From Fimenecus sp045613685 (GTDB taxonomy: Bacteria > Bacillota > Clostridia > Oscillospirales > Acutalibacteraceae), in the NCBI GenBank assembly GCA_045613685.1, contig JAZLBL010000009.1, forward strand, positions 1-64,000: DNA of 64,000 nucleotides. The letters are read 5' to 3'. Below, one piece after another: positions 60,824-64,000 of this stretch. The stretch's first letter is position 1. Each line of letters begins with the position of its first letter. The notes below the pieces were generated by a model. The model saw nothing but the letters and a program-made list of their open reading frames with translations. It was not told the DNA's origin and ran no database searches. The position numbers and the translations under genes were made by a program.

Positions 60824-61258
60824 TTATTTAACATCATGCAACTCATCTTTGCGAATTGCTTGCAATGCTTGTGTAATCTTTGTAGAAGAAATGCCCTTAG
60901 TATATGGGAAATATATTATTTTTATTCCTTCTTTTGCAAAGTCTTTTTCATATTGTTGCCACTTTTCTGTTCCGTACCAATCGTCACCAACAAACAAAAC
61001 TGATGCGCCAAGTTTTTTGCATGCAGCTAATTTATCCATATCATACTGTGGCACTGCTGCATCAACATATTTGCAGCTTCTTACAAGTTCTATACGGTCT
61101 TCAAAAGGAATCATTGATTTTTTACCCTTGTAGCTTACAAGTTCATCAACCGTAACGCCTACAACAAGCTTATCACACAATCCCTTTGCATTTTTAAATA
61201 AATTTAAATGGCCTACGTGAAACAAATCATAAACACCTGTAGTATATCCGATTATCAT
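60824..61258 (-). CDS. Glycerol-3-phosphate cytidylyltransferase-like (TagD family)
   Basis: The 144-residue nucleotidyltransferase has GVYDLFHVGHLNLFKNAKGLCDKLVVGV (HxGH motif) and the C-terminal ISSTKI box, close to TagD. It would form CDP-glycerol or a related CDP-alcohol for a surface polymer. I use ATG 61258 behind GAGGTG; a GTG three codons upstream overlaps that site. Confidence 0.88.
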   Translation of the reverse strand: MIIGYTTGVYDLFHVGHLNLFKNAKGLCDKLVVGVTVDELVSYKGKKSMIPFEDRIELVRSCKYVDAAVPQYDMDKLAACKKLGASVLFVGDDWYGTEKWQQYEKDFAKEGIKIIYFPYTKGISSTKITQALQAIRKDELHDVK

Positions 61259-61279
61259 TTTAAACACCTCATTTAATAA

Positions 61280-62491
61280 TTATCTACCTTGTATTTTTTC
61301 TCTCATACGCTTTTTGTATAAAAGTTTTCTCTTAACTCGTTTACCGATTTTCTCATAAACTGCTCGGCAGAACTGTTTGGTCGACATTTTTTTCCAAACT
61401 CTTTTCCACTCGTTTTCAAGCAATTCTGCTTCGACATCAACATTATCCCACTCTGGATAGAAGTACATTTCTTCAACGTGAGAGAAAATACCACGGTCTA
61501 CATCATACAAATCTTTTTCTAACAAATTACGTGTTTCATATGGGTCAAAAACTACATCATACAGCTCTTTTTTCTTACCCTCATTTGAATAAATAAATTT
61601 GTAATTGTTATGTACAATTGCAAGTTTTCTATGAAGCTGAGCGTAATAAGCAGAATCAATATAAACAAATTCACGTTTAGGAATTTCTCTCTCAAAAATA
61701 ATATTATATAAATCAATATTACAAGTCGGATAATCAATAACCTCTGAATTTTCTAAACGAGGTGTAATAAGTGGTATTGCAGTTGCTTGCTCATATACAT
61801 CAAATCCATATGCAAGTTTACCATGCACGCCATTCATATTACCATGGTCAGCAGTAATAAAAATGCAATCATCATCATAATGCTCTCTAACCATGCCAAC
61901 AAACCAGTCAAAAAGGTCCATATCTGTGCCATAACCAGTTCTTCCGTTGAAAACATGTGGCAAGTGTATCCATGTAAAAGTATTCTGAGGTAATGCAGCA
62001 ATCTCTTTTATGCAATTTTCAAGTTTTTCACATGTTTCTTTTTCAACTTGAGGATTAGCAATTATTTTTTGGCCTGTAACTGCATGAACACCTGTAGGTT
62101 GTTTAATACGGTCCAGCAAGTGAAAAACAGTATCGTCACTATAACACTCTGTGTAAGATTTTGCAGATTTAACGAGAGATTTATCCCAAATAATGTGGCA
62201 CTCATATCCCAACTTTTCTGCCTTGTGGAATAAAGTTTCTCCTCTAAAAATTTCGTCCTCAGACAATCTTCTATATGTTTGAATATTTGTTTCCATTGCA
62301 TACAATCCTGTAAACATTCCAAACCATGACATAGCTGAAGATGGTGATGAAGCATAATGGCGGTTAAATATTGTACCCTTTGCTGCCAACTCATCTATGT
62401 TGGGTGTCTTCCAATATTTATTGCCATATGTTGGAAGGTAAAATTTACCCATTGCATCTTTAGATATCAGAATTATTTTTTTGTGTTCCAT
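61280..62491 (-). CDS. Sulfatase/alkaline-phosphatase-fold hydrolase or transferase
   Basis: The 403-residue protein has the fold's markers: KDAMGKF (first metal Asp), KTPNIDELAAKGTIFNRHYASSPSSAMSWFGMFTG and FITADHGNMNGVHGKLAYGFDVYEQATAIPLI. The nucleophile loop SSPSSAM lacks the Arg of the sulfatase C/S-x-P-x-R signature, so maturation to formylglycine is doubtful and a phospho-transferase or phosphodiesterase is more likely. No signal peptide, so cytosolic. It lies 21 bases upstream of the TagD-like gene. Confidence 0.7.
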   Translation of the reverse strand: MEHKKIILISKDAMGKFYLPTYGNKYWKTPNIDELAAKGTIFNRHYASSPSSAMSWFGMFTGLYAMETNIQTYRRLSEDEIFRGETLFHKAEKLGYECHIIWDKSLVKSAKSYTECYSDDTVFHLLDRIKQPTGVHAVTGQKIIANPQVEKETCEKLENCIKEIAALPQNTFTWIHLPHVFNGRTGYGTDMDLFDWFVGMVREHYDDDCIFITADHGNMNGVHGKLAYGFDVYEQATAIPLITPRLENSEVIDYPTCNIDLYNIIFEREIPKREFVYIDSAYYAQLHRKLAIVHNNYKFIYSNEGKKKELYDVVFDPYETRNLLEKDLYDVDRGIFSHVEEMYFYPEWDNVDVEAELLENEWKRVWKKMSTKQFCRAVYEKIGKRVKRKLLYKKRMREKIQGR

Positions 62492-62513
62492 ATATTTTTC
62501 TTCCTTTGCTTGA

Positions 62514-64000
62514 TTATTTTGATAAATTACTTTTTTTCAATAATTTTGATGTAATTGCCTTTATTATGTTTAAAAACATATTTTTTTCTTCTTTATTTAA
62601 TCCAAACATTAACATTGTAACGACAAATGTGCCACCCATAATACATGCTTGTACAACAAGTGAGAACCAACTATAACCTATCCAAAAATATTCAATTACA
62701 TATCCAAATACAACAGTAAGGGTTAACGCCCAAATAATACCTGAAAATGTATCTTTTAAATATTTAAATATATGTAAATCAAATAGCTTTTTAAAATAAA
62801 TAAGACGAACTATAGTATAAACTATAATCAATCCTAAACCAGTAGCAATAGCAGCACCATACATTTTCCACCAACCTACAAACACAATTGTAAGAACAAC
62901 GTTTACAAGTGCACCTACCAAATATGCATATGACAAGAACTGATGTTTGTTAAACGCACGACAAACCGTCTCTCCTATTGAAAGAATGCTTGGTAATAAT
63001 GAGGTTGCTCCAAGAACAACAAATATTCCATAAGCGCCTAAATAGTCCTCACCTATCCACAAAAATATAAATTCCTTACCAAGAACCAAAACGCCTGAAA
63101 ACAACAGTCCGTAAACCATTAAAACAAGTCTACCTGCTTTAGTCATAAATCCTTGAACTTCTTTTTCACCCCCGTCAGTAACAGCAAAGCGTGTTGCCCT
63201 TGGAAGTAAAACGTCACGTACCGATACAGATACATTTTCAACTATATTATGCAAGTTCATAGCTACGCTATATACTGCAACAACGGCTGTACCCATCATT
63301 GCTCCTAATATGAGCTTATCAACTGTCCAATATAATCTTGCTGCAATTGCCTGAATAAACAAAAATCCAGTAAAAACAAGCAATTCTTTGACTTCTGCAA
63401 AACGAATTTTACATTTCAAGAAGCTTACTGACTTTTTTGCATAAAAATTATATGCTAAAAATCCAACAACCTCAAACGCAAATAGCACCGCAGTATATCC
63501 CACACTATCTGCGCCTATCATAATTACAGCAATACATACCACTTTACCAAAAATGGTCTTAGCAATTCTAATAACTCTTGGAATAATAAACTTTTCTATA
63601 CCAGAAAGTGCACCAATATAAATTTGACTATAAACAGATAAAGCAGTCGTTCCTAAAACAAATAAAAACAGAATGTGTGCTTTTTCAAGTTCCTCTGCAG
63701 TAAATGAAGCCTTATATGTAACATCTATTAAGAAATACATTACTGAACCAATAGCTAACACTATGCCGGCAAGAACTTGATATATTCTACGAGCGGTATA
63801 AAGGAACTCATCACGGCGTTTTAAATCACCTTCAGATTGATATTTAGCTGTAAATCGTACAATTACTGAACTAAAGCCTAAGTCTAATATAGCTAAATTG
63901 TTAACAAATGAGCCAATAGATTCATACAACCCATATTCACTTTGACCTAACTTCTGTATAATTATAGGATTAAGTAATAAGGATGAAACTAGTCCTATTG
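62514..64000 (-). CDS. Polysaccharide flippase (MOP superfamily), 5' end outside window
   Basis: The reading frame is open to the window edge: upstream of codon TTG 63929 the frame encodes SSLLLNPIIIQKLGQSEYG, the conserved N-terminal flippase pattern leading into LYESIGSFVNNLAILDLGFSSVIVRFTAKY. So the gene starts beyond 64000 and TTG 63929 is internal. About 14 membrane helices are expected. It belongs to the second surface-glycan cluster with the sulfatase-fold, TagD-like and AsnB-like genes. Confidence 0.88.
   Translation of the reverse strand, partial: IGLVSSLLLNPIIIQKLGQSEYGLYESIGSFVNNLAILDLGFSSVIVRFTAKYQSEGDLKRRDEFLYTARRIYQVLAGIVLAIGSVMYFLIDVTYKASFTAEELEKAHILFLFVLGTTALSVYSQIYIGALSGIEKFIIPRVIRIAKTIFGKVVCIAVIMIGADSVGYTAVLFAFEVVGFLAYNFYAKKSVSFLKCKIRFAEVKELLVFTGFLFIQAIAARLYWTVDKLILGAMMGTAVVAVYSVAMNLHNIVENVSVSVRDVLLPRATRFAVTDGGEKEVQGFMTKAGRLVLMVYGLLFSGVLVLGKEFIFLWIGEDYLGAYGIFVVLGATSLLPSILSIGETVCRAFNKHQFLSYAYLVGALVNVVLTIVFVGWWKMYGAAIATGLGLIIVYTIVRLIYFKKLFDLHIFKYLKDTFSGIIWALTLTVVFGYVIEYFWIGYSWFSLVVQACIMGGTFVVTMLMFGLNKEEKNMFLNIIKAITSKLLKKSNLSK

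Noticed and set aside
63927..63929. TTG start of the last flippase gene
   Set aside because: Conserved flippase sequence continues upstream in frame to the window edge, so the gene is truncated by the window.

Overview
The window is a 64 kb stretch of chromosome from a low-GC, Gram-positive, spore-former-type bacterium of the class Clostridia, probably a gut Oscillospiraceae/Ruminococcaceae-like organism. The evidence is spo0A with a 0A box, two T-box leaders (pheST, cysE-cysS), a CIRCE element on groESL, a Gram-positive LexA box on recA, strong GGAGG ribosome binding sites and vegetative TTGACA/TATAAT promoters with 17-base spacers. I see no prophage, transposase or CRISPR array. Most genes lie on the minus strand.

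Layout. 1-360: tRNA-Trp followed by a small repeat element bounded by a second copy of the tRNA 3' end. 361-8631: rRNA methylation genes (rsmE and an NSUN-type enzyme) running into a GH127-like glycosidase, a plus-strand FMN/Fe-S enoate-type reductase, a LURP-one protein, a phosphoribosyltransferase and ireB. 8828-12592: pheST with its T-box. 12687-17077: LRR protein plus transporter, YjjG-type phosphatase and MntP. 17188-18067: spo0A with an unusual receiver and leader. 18392-21231: MacA/MacB-like exporter parts lacking an ATPase. 21351-24197: lipoprotein, and cysE-cysS under a Cys T-box. 24212-27326: recA-recX-rimO. 27370-27886: rpmB, then a possible structured RNA. 27891-30282: DUF2975, XRE regulator and DUF4173 operon. 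30480-34061: GH18 lipoprotein and groESL. 34104-38168: REP-like hairpin, solitary MazF toxin, lipoprotein, nnrE-nnrD fusion and a DUF348-G5-3D cell-wall protein.

38564-49311 is one ten-gene surface-polysaccharide operon: aminotransferase, priming sugar transferase, GNAT, GT2, UDP-GlcNAc 2-epimerase, two GT4, Wzy, hexapeptide acyltransferase and Wzx, with a promoter at 49453-49481 and a terminator at 38466-38496. 49583-50745 holds rpsI and rplM and a second copy of the repeat element, again next to a duplicated gene end. The plus-strand block 50851-59719 carries a TtcA-like thiolase with a compact foldable leader, a DUF975::phosphoglycerate-mutase-like fusion followed by metY, DUF523, a uracil permease behind an attenuator-like leader, and a nucleotidyltransferase plus signal-peptidase-like pair; upp lies among them on the minus strand. 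59757-64000 is a second surface-glycan cluster (AsnB-like, TagD-like, sulfatase-fold, flippase) that runs off the window.

The most unusual items are: (1) the two-copy repeat whose hairpin stem covaries while its loop and flanks are constant, each copy lying between duplicated 3' ends of its host gene (tRNA-Trp, rpsI); (2) the DUF975::ApgM fusion upstream of metY; (3) the TtcA leader with two mutually exclusive folds over the ribosome binding site; (4) a Spo0A whose receiver lacks the usual acidic pair; (5) the uracil permease leader. All functional statements are inferred from sequence recognition without database searches.
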